Source: Amanita rubescens
Taxonomy: Eukaryota > Basidiomycota > Agaricomycetes > Agaricales > Amanitaceae
Assembly (NCBI GenBank): GCA_015039365.1
Contig: WION01000214.1
Location: forward strand, 28,235 to 92,234
DNA length: 64,000 nt
Direction of reading: 5' to 3'
Positions 21,935 through 33,099 of this stretch are shown here, one piece after another; positions within the stretch are counted from its first letter, which is position 1, and each line of letters begins with the position of its first letter. The notes under the pieces were generated by a model, which made no database searches, was not told where the DNA came from, and saw nothing but the letters and a program-made list of their open reading frames with translations. A program made the position numbers and the translations under genes.

Positions 21935-24152
21935 ATGGAGTCGTCCTCTGCCATTCTCAGATCGGGACCGCCGCGCAACGTCAAGTTTGTGGCACCAGTT
22001 TCGAATCCAAGCCTAAGACCAGCCGCAACTCTTCTGGATGCCATCGTAGACCTATCCAAGAAGCTACCCCAAAACAGGTTCGTACAATCTCGCACAGCGC
22101 AAATTTATTCGAGTCTCAAACTCTTTGCAGGAACGCTGCTTGCCGACTATCTGATAGGTGCCAGTACCTATACAATACCCTAAAGCAATATGAAAAGAAA
22201 CACATTTCCGATCATACGGGTCGATTTCAGGATACGGTATCAAAGTCAGTCATCGGTTCTTCGATGATGAATTAACTAACTTACAACTGTGTGTAGATGT
22301 CTTAACCAGGTTAAGGATGCGATGCAGAAATGGTCAGAGAAAAGCTGGGTTGAGATGTTGTTGCACCAAAACGATTTTGAGGCCGAATTCAATGATTGTG
22401 ATACTGCGATCGCCGATTGCCTTACGATCTTCTATGTCAGTGCGGGAATGCTGTTCGTAATGTAACGGGAATCTCTAACAATTTATCAGACTATTTCACA
22501 AATGGATGCATCGGCAAGCTGGAAGGAAAACGAGAAATGGACAAGGGATCTGAAAGAGAGCCTGAATGCTGACCACAAGGCTATCGTGGAACAGTTTGCC
22601 GCTATCGGTTTCACGCAACGAGTGACGGAGAGCGAGCTCTGGCAGCATCAAAATGACATAAGGGCGATCTTGATGATGATGCAAAAGGTGCGTGAACTGT
22701 ACACGTAGAAGGTTGGATCGCTTGACATACACGATCAGGGCCTAGCGGAGCACGATGTCGTGTCAGAAGAGGGACGCAACCATATGGCCAAGAATCTATA
22801 TAACTTACTCCGGTTGTCCAACCTGCTCCCACCGGAATGCCAACTACACTCCGGAATGGTTGAGTGGTCGGGAGAAGTTCCCATTGAAGGTGGCAGGAAC
22901 GTTGATGTGTACAAGGGTAGGTATCTCCAGAGCGAGGACGTGAGGATCAAGGTCATTCGGACTGTCTATATGAAGGACGAGAATACAGTTAAGGTATGTT
23001 GTCGTGGTGGGATCCTACCAAGCGGTGACTGAAGAAATCTTCAGAGGATACGGCGCGAGGTTGAGTTATGGGGGCAGATCTATGCGATTGATAGAGGGAA
23101 GCATATTATGCCATTCTATGGCTTCTACAGCCCTGATGGCCTTCGTCTGTGAGTACCCCCGACAACGCCAGTACCGCCCAGTACGCTAACGTTCATGCTA
23201 GCGCTTTGGTTAGCCCATGGGTTAATAAAGGGAATGCCCTAGCATATGTCAAGAAAAACGACAATGTTGTCAATTACAAGAAGCTGGTACACCATTTGCT
23301 GGGTCTAGTTTTCATGCCGGTAGTTTAATTGTGCCGTTCTAGATTATTGGCATTGCAGAGGGGATCGAAGTGCTGCACTCTATGGATCCTCCCATTATCC
23401 ATGGGAATTTGAGAGCAGTTCGTGTCGTTATTTATAGGAGTCAGACAGAGAACCATTGATTCTTTACAAGGAAAACGTGCTTATTGGAGATGAGGGTCAA
23501 CCACTGATCACGGACTTTGCGCTCGCCAAGGCATGTCGCGTTGATCTTCCAGCATTGAAAATTGCTTATCTCACTTTTTGAAGCTTGAAGGAAATATGAT
23601 AACCCTAACCGCTGGCGTGGGAGACAGTTGTAGATGGTTTGCACCAGAGATGTTTATGGAACACGTCACGATGTTGGTCAATGGTGATACATACAGCTTT
23701 GGCATGACCATTCTGGAGGTTCGCCCAGATGTTCTGTTTTCATGTTCAATAGAATGTCGATACTCCTTCAGCTGGTTACGCACGAGGTGCCCTATGCAAA
23801 CATTAAAACAATCAGGGTGTATCGTATAAAGGAAGATGGATTACTACCCCGTCGTCCGCAAGACAAGCGAGTCATCGAGCGCGGGTTGGACGATAAAATG
23901 TGGGAGCTTCTCTGCGAATGCTGGTCCAAAAACCCAATGGACAGACCCTCGATCGCTAAGTTGGTGGGGAAGCTTTCGGGAGCTATACATGAAACCATCG
24001 AGTCCTTATTTGTAGCAAAGGGCGAGATGGATGGAAGCCGGTCATTGAATAAGGTTGAAGTTCATAACTTAATGTCAAGTCAATTGCTGATCCCGCACTG
24101 CGTTAGACAGAGACGAACAATGATATCCAACTTAAGCAAAAAAAACTTCTGA
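21935..24152 (+). CDS. MLKL-like four-helix-bundle pseudokinase, copy 2
   Basis: Starts MESSSAILRSG; exon 1 ends with TLLDAIVDLSKKLPQNR, as in the other Family 2 copies. Later exons give NAACRLSDRC, CLNQVKDAMQKW, and a brace up to ILMMMQK. The kinase-fold half (22740-23990) has EWSGEVPIEGG, VRIKVIRT, RRIRREVELW, FYSPDGLRL, HGNLRA, ITDFALAK, CRWFAPEMF and CWSKNPMDRPSIAK. Asn replaces the catalytic Asp and DFA replaces DFG, so it is a predicted pseudokinase. The intron after DFALAK starts with GC (23531). A tail of about 50 residues past the kinase fold ends at 24152. The next kinase unit begins only 100 bases on with a splice acceptor rather than a start codon, so the two may be one gene with the tail partly intronic. 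Confidence 0.7.
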
Positions 24153-24154
24153 CG

Positions 24155-25616
24155 TTTACCTGCGTCCCATTGTTACTTGTAACTTTAAGCGAGGTATTTA
24201 TTGGCACATCTGAGGCGCTAACGCACCCCACTAATACGGATAATGACTAGTTAAAGGCGCTCGGTGAATCTCCAGTTAATGAGATCACCCTACGTCACGC
24301 GCGCGAACTATTGGATCTACCAGATTTTTCTGCTATCCAAATTCCATCCGATAGCTCAAATGTCAAGCTATTACTTGATTTCATCCTTTCTGTACGCTGT
24401 TCCCTTCGAACTTTTGTTCGTCTTGACCTTTCCCCCCATTTAGTTATTCCATGAAGATAGGCTAATACGCTCCGGCGTTCAAGATGCAACTCAAAGGGCC
24501 AGGAAGCTGATGCTCAGGCTGACATTGACGGACGTCATGCCTGAGTCTTTATTTATTACTGGCGTTAAGATGGATTTTAACCCGTTCGCTGTGGGAGGCT
24601 TTGGACGTGTTTTTAGAGGCGATTACAAGGGAGAGCCAGTAGCACTCAAGATGGTGGACAAAGGCCGCAAAGATGTTACCTCATTATCATTCTCTTTTTT
24701 TGCATAAATATTGATTTGTTTGTCCAGGGTTCGCTCAGACAAGACTTCTGTCGTGAAGCACTAGTGTGGAGATCACTCTCCCACCGTTCTATCCTCCCTC
24801 TACGAGGAATATTTGAAGATGGATCACAGCTATACCTCGTATCACCTTTCATGACAAACGAAACATTAAGACAATGGAGAAACAAGCATACTCCCGAAAT
24901 AGCTAACCTACATAAGATGGTAAGATTACCGTAACCCGCAACAGCGGTTATCAGAACTCTCAAACGATATCGCTAATGGTCCTTAGATGTTAGAGGTAGC
25001 TAAGGGTGTTCAGTACATTCATTCCGAAGGGATCGTGCACGGCGACTTACATGGAGTAAGTGTTTTGACATCTGATGCTCCCAATCAGTTCCATCTCATT
25101 CTCGACCAGGGAAATGTCCTTCTTGACTCCGATCTTAGCTGCAAAATTACTGATTTTGGATCAAGTCGACATTTCGAAACTGTCTTTTCGCGACCCACCA
25201 AAGCAGTGTGTATAAATTTTGCTGCACCTGAGCTATTTGGTTTGTGCATCAAGTGCGGCCAGTCCCAGTGCAGCGGATGCTATGAAGGTGACGAGAAGGA
25301 ACATAGGGGCAAAACAATGGAAACCGATGTTTATGCATTCGGCTGTCTCTATTATGAGGTGCTTTTCGGGTTCTCCCTCGCTTATCATATTTATCGACTG
25401 ATGACACAGATATTCTTTAATACCGTTCCCTTTCACGAGTCCAACGAGCTTCAAATCATGCGACTTATCATAAACGGAGAACGCGCGAGTCGGCTACAAA
25501 TTCCAAAAATGGGAGATAATACATGGCATCTCATTCAGAGCTGTTGGAAATCTGTTCCTTCTAAACGTCCGAAGATGAAAGAAATAGTAGAGGTGTTGCC
25601 AACTCTACCTGCCTAG
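24155..25616 (+). CDS. Kinase unit lacking its own start, possibly 3' half of the preceding gene
   Basis: The segment opens with a kinase-tail remnant (PLLLVTLSE, 24166-24192) that matches the end of a Family 1 unit, followed by a GTATTT donor and a GACTAG acceptor. Next come the helical linker (VNEITLRHARELLDL, LLLDFILS), QDATQRARKLMLRL and a kinase with GGFGRVFRG, VALKMVDK, FCREALVWRSLSH, IVHGDLHG, ITDFGSSRH, FAAPELFG, DVYAFGCLYYE and a RPKMKEIV end. The Cys4 insert after APE (LCIKCGQSQCSGC) is present. Catalytic residues are intact. No ATG or GTPase part precedes it. Either it is spliced to the 4HB-pseudokinase upstream, giving the reverse order of the fusion gene at 14196, or it is an orphan 3' end of a lost GTPase-kinase gene. 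Confidence 0.6.
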
Positions 25617-27219
25617 AGCCTGTCCATGGTAGAAGGAGATGAATTGTTCTAGTCCTCCATTACTATGGAATCAAAACGCAGACGCGACGAAGAGGGTGTT
25701 GTCCCGAGAAAAGTCATGGTGGCCAGATGAACTTCGTCGTTGACGGATATAGAAGCGACGATAACGTTATCACGATTTTAATTTCTATGTAAGACGTAAA
25801 ATGCTACAGTTCATAGTGGGTCAGACTATCGTACATAGGTACATGTGCACTACTTTACAATCGCAGCGATAACGACCTGCAATGCGTTCAACTGATGAAA
25901 AGATACTCTCCTGAACGTGCACAAGCACTGGCACAGTTCAAGACAATGCTGAAGCTCGTAGGAGTTTATTGATTTGTGAATCGCCATATCGTGTTTGTAA
26001 GAAGGTAATCCGATGAGCTAGTCCGGTAGTAAAGGTGGATCTTGCGTGGTGCATTCGGTTTTAGATAGGAAACAGAATCCACGCATATATCCATTTCTTG
26101 GTAGGAACTATTTACTTGATGTACAAGATCATGTGCACCGGTTGAGTTGCGATGGAGTCCCAAGAGCCGTTGAATAGACCAGTCGAAATCATAAGAAAGG
26201 AACGTTCAAAATTGAGAGCGTCGTGTTTTTTGATACTCGATAGTTCTGCAAGATGAGAGGTACGGAGGAGAATGTCTTGCAGTTGCGTTGAATAACTTCC
26301 TGGCGTCAGCGGGTCGATAAAAGGTTATTGAAGGAATAGTCAACACAAATGGCAACCTGGCTTTGGTAGGCCACTGGACTCTTCGTCCGCGCTTACCCGA
26401 AAGCAACTTCATAATCTACCCGAGTGCGCGCCCTGGACGATGCAGGCCGGTCATAGAAAGCTTGGTTGTGAGAGGCGAGCTACAACACGGTATCAGTATG
26501 TCTACCATCTGGTACCAACATTGAAGGAAAACTTACAACACATGAACGTAGCTTCACGGTGCTTCAAACGCTTTCCCGAGTCTCGACTCCCTCTTACCCT
26601 CTCCCCGCCTACCTGGTACATGTAAACCTATCCCTGGTCTTCAAGCACCGATGCATCTGCAGGACCCGGAAATTTCATGTTGAATTGCCGTACGAGGATA
26701 TCTGTAACTTAGAAATTGCTGGCATTCTCTCCGTGCGGTTGGCATCGACGCCGGCGTTGGAGGTCAGGCGGAGTGTGAATGGGTTCAATGCTGTAGCCGA
26801 GCTCGTGACTCGGACTCGGACGCGTAAATTTTTGAAATGGGACGCGCTACTTCACCATAAATAGCCACAGTCTGGAACTATTCGCCTCTTTCTTCACTTC
26901 TTGCCATCCAACGCGATCAGTTTCCTCCACTCGAGTCATTGCAGAAACGCAATGTACACATCAGGATTACTACTGCGTACTCAAACATTATCGAGTGCAC
27001 ATATTCTATGTCAGATGCTCACAGTGCATCATGGTTTCGCCTAACCTGAAGTAGGAAGGATTCAGTCTGCCTTGCCTGTGAATGCCTGGATATTATCTGA
27101 CATCCTTATTGATGCGCATCTTGACTTTGTCTTTTCATGGTCATGATCAGTTCGTTTGCCTGGCGTTTATTCAATTGCAGCATGACCTTGGGCGCTAAAC
27201 GTTCTTCTCACCGCCTGTC
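25617..27219. other. Intergenic, with decayed segments shared with other flanks
   Basis: 25935-26060 resembles 38400-38520 (CAAGACAATGC, TTGATTTGTGAAT, GTGTTTGTAA). 26470-26680 resembles 32755-32905, where a short minus-strand exon-like frame survives. No intact gene was found. The last 30 bases hold the leader box of the next gene. Confidence 0.4.
27190..27200 (+). promoter_or_regulatory. Shared GCGCTAAAC box
   Basis: GGGCGCTAAAC, 19 bases before the ATG at 27220. A pyrimidine-rich TTCTTCTCAC follows, as in the copy at 14196. Confidence 0.4.
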
Positions 27220-30200
27220 ATGGATGCCCCTCAGGCATCCATGTCCTCTCCCTCTGCCATCGAGAGAACCCTTATACCTACGACGGATGAGATTGCGGAG
27301 GAATGTCCAAGGTCACGTCAATCAAGCCACAGATGATATCCAGCTGAATATAAATACAGGTCTCGGATCCTTATCGTTGGACGTGTAAGTCTCGCTGCCG
27401 TTCCGCCTGCGTGTTTAGTCCATGGAGTTTTACCCTTTCGTAGTCAGGTGTCGGGAAGTCGTCGCTTATCAAAGCTATATTCAAGGTTGATCTGGCGGTA
27501 TACTGGCATCTGTCACGATTGCTCTTCAGCAGCTCAATGGCACTTACTAGGATGGCCGACATTTTGGGGCTGGCTCGGCCAATATTAGCGAAGGAATTAC
27601 GTCGCCTCACAACAAACACCTCATCATACACGACTCAGAATGTTATGAGCCAGGAGACGAACAAAAATTCCGTATTTTGGAGGAATTTATCGCGGAGCGA
27701 AGTCTGAAGGAATCTATTGCTGAGAGACTCCATGCCATTTGGTGGGCTCATGATAATGCGAATCGATCATTCAATTCATATTATTCGACAGGTTGTGCAT
27801 TGCTGCGCCTTGCGTTGGTGACCCAATATTCCAAACATGGGATGAGAGGATTTTTAGTTCAAATCAACGCAAAGGCAACTCTCCGAGATTCCTATATACA
27901 CTCGTTTTGGCTGATCATGATAACAGTACCGATAATCGTCGTGTACACAAAATTTGACATTTTCATACAGAACAACTTGCCCGAAGGAAAGGACAGCACA
28001 ACGGGGTCTAATTGTAGTTTGGAGTCTGCCGAGAGGCGTTTCAATGAGAAATATGACGAACTGTTCCGGGAATCCACGAGGAACATTGGGGGTGAGATAC
28101 CATACACTGTCGTGACAAGTAGGTTCGCAATTTAGGTTGCTTCGCCCGCTTTGATGTGTGCATGTAGGTTCAATGCAGCGAACCTTGCAGCGACTGGTCG
28201 AATTGACGATGAAAAACATTGCCGAGTCTCCGAGCATCTCAAGTGGTCTTGCGCTCGGTATGAAGGATTACTTTAATGGAAATCCTGATTAATCAGTTGA
28301 CAGGGCAAGTGGAAGATCCCTTGGATGCAACACAAATTACTTTTGCTACGGCGCAGCGTATTGATACGTCAGGTAAGATTGATGCATCAATAAAGTAAGT
28401 TTCTATCAGGAAGTGGGATAGGACTGGCGTCTTACTATTTTTATAGAGTCGGGAAAAAGAGTAAATTGAGCCCACAGTTTGTTTTCAATCCCCTCACTTC
28501 GATTTCCAGAGTATTGGAGAGCGATAGCATCTGGGATACACTTTCTCAATTTTAGCCTTAAAAAGTGCTTAGATGTGATACACAAAGACCTTGTTTCTAT
28601 ATGGAATATCCGGGACATGGACGAGGTGCGCGCAGAGTGTCTTGAATATGCTATTCATCACGACTTGATAGTTCCTTCTCGGTGATGCATTCTCTCGCCA
28701 GATGCTGGTCCTCGCGGGTGATCTCATTCATCAGGACCAGGGGAATGACAGCGCACTGTAAGTGGATATAGCACGTTGGTAGGCATTTACACAATTGACG
28801 ACTGTTGCAAGGCAAGGCAAGGCAACGATGGCAGCGGCAGCAGGGGGACCAACGAATCTGTGGGCCAGCGGTATTTTCAAGAGATGGTGAGCATGTACCG
28901 GCTCTTTATGACAACACATGTTAACATCTGAACAGGCCCGAACACGTCCGTTGTATGATGGGCTATGTAGTGGACCTCACGCTTATCCTACAAGCCGTAT
29001 TCCTAGTTTCTCTTCAAGATTATTCCAAAGGCAAAGTTACACCGGATCTCATAAACGAAGTCATCTACGAGTTTCATTTGTCGGACAAGAAAAAACGCAT
29101 TCATGACGCAATCCGGGATTTTCCGAAGCCCTCGCTTTCCAAGGGTGATGTAGTGGATAAAATCGAGTCATTAATAAAGGAAAACGAGGTGTGAAATTTC
29201 TATTTCCGCCTGAGCTCGTGACTAATCGTGTCTTCGACAATAAAACATTACAGATGACGAAGAATGACACAAAATTTGACCAAAATAGATCTACACTTCC
29301 ATCATTGCTTAGAATACTTAAGTTCGAGGTGGGGACTGCTGAAGTATCGCCGCGCCGTCACTGACAACTACTAGCAAAGCGCTAATGGCCTGATAGTAAA
29401 TCAGATGATCCTTGATCTTACGTGCAAACTGTTCAATTCACCGGACTACGACACGATTGTCGCTGAAATGAGGGATCCTTTTGATGGCGAGTTATTGATT
29501 GATTTCAACCTTCTTGTACGTATCACCTTTATCCCTTGTTTTACCTCCTTACCTATTCCATAGTTACTCCAAACCAACAGCCTATTAGATTCTGGCAATG
29601 AAGATGGCAACCGTAAAGCCAGGACGTTGATGCTCAATCTGCTAAAGAAGGCAAACGTTATACCCAAATCTCTTTTTATCGCAGACATCAAGATAGATAT
29701 AGAACAAGGCATGATCAATATCGGAGGTTTTGGGCGTGTATTCCTAGGCAAATACAAAGGAGAGTTAGTCGCGCTAAAGTTGCTGGGAAAAGGCCTTAAA
29801 GACGTTGGTATTGCGCTTTTCCCTCCTCACCATACTGATTCATTTGTAAGGGCAAGTTCAGTCAAGAGCTCGTTCTGGAAGTCCTAGCGCGGCGATCGCT
29901 CTCACACCCTTTTGTCCTCCCCTTACTTGGAATATTCATAGATAGGTCCCTGCCATATTTTGTGTCGCCGCACATGAAAATTTCATTAACTGAATGGCGA
30001 AAGACACATACACCAACCGTACCTGAGATAAATAGGCTGGTGAGACTTCAGCGATTGCCACGAGAGTTTAATGGTTCTATCATTGATCAGGTACAGGAGG
30101 TGGCCGCGGGCGTTCGGTACTTTCACGAAGAAGGAATTGTGCATGGAGATTTGCGCGGAGTGCGTATTTTAATATTGTATCTCGACCATAAATTCATGTA

Positions 30201-32137
30201 TTGGCCCACTAGGAAAATGTCCTCCTCGATGCTGAACACCACTGCCGAATTGCCGCTGATGTTGGTTTATCCCAACAAGATAACGCCATTGTTACGCTAT
30301 CCGCCGAAGCTGTTTTGTTCAATTTTGCAGCGCCAGAACTGTTTGTCAACCTCGAAAATCGTGAAGCTCGGGTTGGAAGTAAGACGACGCAGACGGACGT
30401 GTATGCTTTTGGTTGTCTTTACTATTCAGTGTGTTCCATGCGTTCCTCGACATATTAATCCACTTAAAATCGATTTGCGCAGATATTCTTTAATACCGTT
30501 CCTTTTGAGGGGGAAAATGAATATCAGATCATGCAGCTTGTTTCGGCTGGAAAACGGCCGGATCGATTACAAAACCCGAAGATCGCAGAAGGTCCATGGA
30601 ATCTCATCTTGAAATGCTGGAAAGCCCATCCTTCTGAACGTCCGTCAATGGAACGAATCGTAATGATACTGCTAAAATTTACTCCCCTTCTATCATTACT
30701 TGCGATCCTCAAAGAGGTATACATTCCTAGGGTGTTGATGTACCGTTACTGACAACTACTAGTCAACGCCATTCGGCGGCGCGATGGTTAACAAGGGTAC
30801 TCTTCGTCTCATGTGCGAATTATTCGAGCCATGCGAAGCTAAAATTACTGGGCCCGGACTGAAGAAATCTGAAGACGTTGAGCTGATACTTGACTCTCTT
30901 CTCTATGTATGTACAAGTTTGCACGGCTCGTTCCTTTATCCTCAGTATTTTCTTTCCCCTAGCTGCTTCGCAACCGTAGCCTGACGAACCTGGGCATCCG
31001 GGATGCTAACCGGAAAGCCAGGAGGCTGATGTTCAAAATAATATCCGAAACACATGTCGTACCGAAATCTCTATTTATCAATAACGTCAAAACTTTGACA
31101 CATCTTGGCACGATCGGTGCGGGTGGGTTTGGTCGTGTTTTCAGAGGCGAACATGAAGGACAGCAGGTAGCAGTGAAAGTGGTAGACAAGGGCCATAAGG
31201 ATGTTCGTGCATTGCCAATTGTTTTCTTTCAGAAATACTAATCAATCTGGTAAGAATACGCTCATTAAAGCCATCCGCCGGGAAGCCTTGACATGGCGAT
31301 CGCTCTCTCACCGCTTTATTCTTCCCCTGCTGGGAATATACGAGGAGAAATTACAGCTATCCCTGGTATCACCACTCATGGAAAATGGAACATTAGCCAA
31401 GTGGAGAAAACAGTGTACGCCAGACATAGCCAAGATCCATAGGGCGGTAAGATGACAGGAATTGTCACAGCAATAAAACAGATGCACTAATATCTCTCAG
31501 ATGCTGGAGGTAGCTGAAGGTGTTCAGCATCTTCACTCGGAAGGCGTTGTTCACGGTGATTTACACGGAGTGCGTACTTTAATATCGAACTTTCCTATTG
31601 AGTTCACGTTATTGCCTATAAGGGAAATGTCCTCCTCGATTCCGAATTTCACTGCAAAATCACTGATTTTGGATTAACACGACATGCTGAAGCCGCTTTT
31701 TCACGATCTACCAAAACGTTTTTGGCCAATTTTGCTGCGCCTGAATTATTTGGTTTGTGCATCAAGTGTAGTAATCCTGATTGCGGTGGTTACCATGAGG
31801 GCCACGGGGAGCATCATAGAGGAAAAACAACGGAGACGGATGTCTATGCGTTCGGTTGCCTCTATTATGCTGTGCGTTTGATGTGCTCCCGAATAGCTCG
31901 TTGGAGTTTACTGAGCAGCTACCTGCGCAGATATTCTTTAATACTGTACCGTTTCTTGACAAGAGTGACTTGCAGATTCTGGGCCTTGTCACGAAAGGAG
32001 CGCGTCCAGAGCGATTAAACAGTCCAAGAATCGACGACAAAACGTGGAATCTTATCACCAGTTGTTGGATAGGCAATCCTTCTGAACGCCTAACAATGGA
32101 TGTAATCGTAAAGAAAATGAAGTTGTTGTTCTCATAG
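27220..32137 (+). CDS. GTPase domain - pseudokinase - kinase
   Basis: Starts MDAPQASMSSPSAIERTL. The P-loop GRSGVGKSS is split by an intron near 27388-27440. The G3-like motif reads HDSECYEPG, with Gly changed to Cys. TKFD lies near 27950. The intron at 27875 starts with GC. The middle region has KYWRAIASGIHFLNFS, GDAFSRQMLVLAGDL and YVVDLTLILQAVF. Kinase unit 1 (29570-30720) keeps IGGFGRVF, VALK and HGDLRG but has DVG for DFG and lacks the Cys insert. Unit 2 (30960-32137) has GAGGFGRVF, VAVK, HGDLHG, ITDFG, AAPELFG and DVYAFG and looks active. The sequence is close to the gene at 363-6854 over the GTPase part, so it is a recent duplicate without the third kinase. Its last residues are VKKMKLLFS. 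Confidence 0.75.
28447..28460 (+). other. 14-base microexon
   Basis: AGTCGGGAAAAAGA between ATAG and GTAAAT. Same position and length as in the five paralogues. Confidence 0.5.
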
Positions 32138-32200
32138 GATACCCAGCGACTTGACATCTCCTATGGACTTGTAGGGAATGTAGCGGATCATGCATCATGT

Positions 32201-32215
32201 GTATATATATATATA
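32201..32215. repeat. TA microsatellite
   Basis: About seven TA units in the 3' flank of the GTPase-kinase gene ending at 32137. Confidence 0.8.
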
Positions 32216-33063
32216 TTCATTCTTCTAATTATGCAGATTGGTGCGGTCGTTCAACTGCTCCCAACCATCAATATCCAGGTTTATCGTTTATCTCAAGCGC
32301 TAACCTTATTCTCATCTCACAGCGCTGGTTTCCCTCAAGCCTCGAAGCCATCTATTGAGTCGTTCCTCGACACCGTAACATTTCATCGATTAAGGGTGGT
32401 CGACGCCTACTTGCTGCCAGTCGTAATTACTGTGATCGTCAAGTCCACGCCTTCGGGTAACGCAACTACTTTCCTTTCGTGAGCGCCAGCGTGGGACGTG
32501 GATGCCATTGAGCTCGTGTATGAGATACGGAAGCAGAATACACCTATATATGCATTTCATCTTCGAAACCATTCGCTCGGTGCATATGATCAGGTACACC
32601 TGTTGGATTTACAAGCCGAATTTGAGAAGGAAAAAGAGCAGAACCTGGATTCGGGTACTAAGATTCACTCGGCTTTCGCCTGTGCTCACTCAAAGCAACC
32701 AGAAGTTCTACGCGGGTGACGAGGCAGATAGGTTGTTAAGAGCATGGCTTTGAGAGGCAAGCTGTGTCGATGTCAGCATGTCTAGTATCATCTGATATCA
32801 AGAAGAAAAGCTTACCGACATTGATTTAGCGACTGCTTCCAACGCCTTTCCGACCCACACGTAAGCTGATCCTGCCCGGTCTTCAAGCAGATGCATCAAC
32901 TGACACAGATCCGCGTCGAGTGCAGTCCTGAGTCGGTCATCTTTTGTTTGTTGAGGTTGACGGCATGCCAAATGATCCACGGGAAACGATGTGTCTGTGT
33001 CCTGGGCCCTAGGCCCTGTGTTTGGAACGGCCGGGAGCTTGGTTAGAGTCCGCCTACTGACCG

Positions 33064-33074
33064 TAGCGCTGAAC
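33064..33074 (+). promoter_or_regulatory. Shared GCGCTnAAC box
   Basis: TAGCGCTGAAC, 25 bases before the ATG at 33100, with one mismatch to the consensus. Confidence 0.35.
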
Positions 33075-33099
33075 GATCTTCACTGTCTCTCACTTCATC

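Larger units (their letters stand above)
32138..33099. other. Intergenic with an exon-like minus-strand fragment
   Basis: A TA microsatellite lies at 32201-32215. At 32798-32985 the minus strand has an open frame with LRTALDADLCQLMHLLED and YVWVGKALEAVAKS ending at a GTAAGC donor. It has a decayed relative near 26470-26680 but no identified function or neighbouring exons. Otherwise nothing was recognised. Confidence 0.4.

Noticed and set aside
21589..22275. 228-codon open frame
   Set aside because: Shadow frame over the real 4HB exons, which match paralogues from the ATG at 21935 with correct splice sites.
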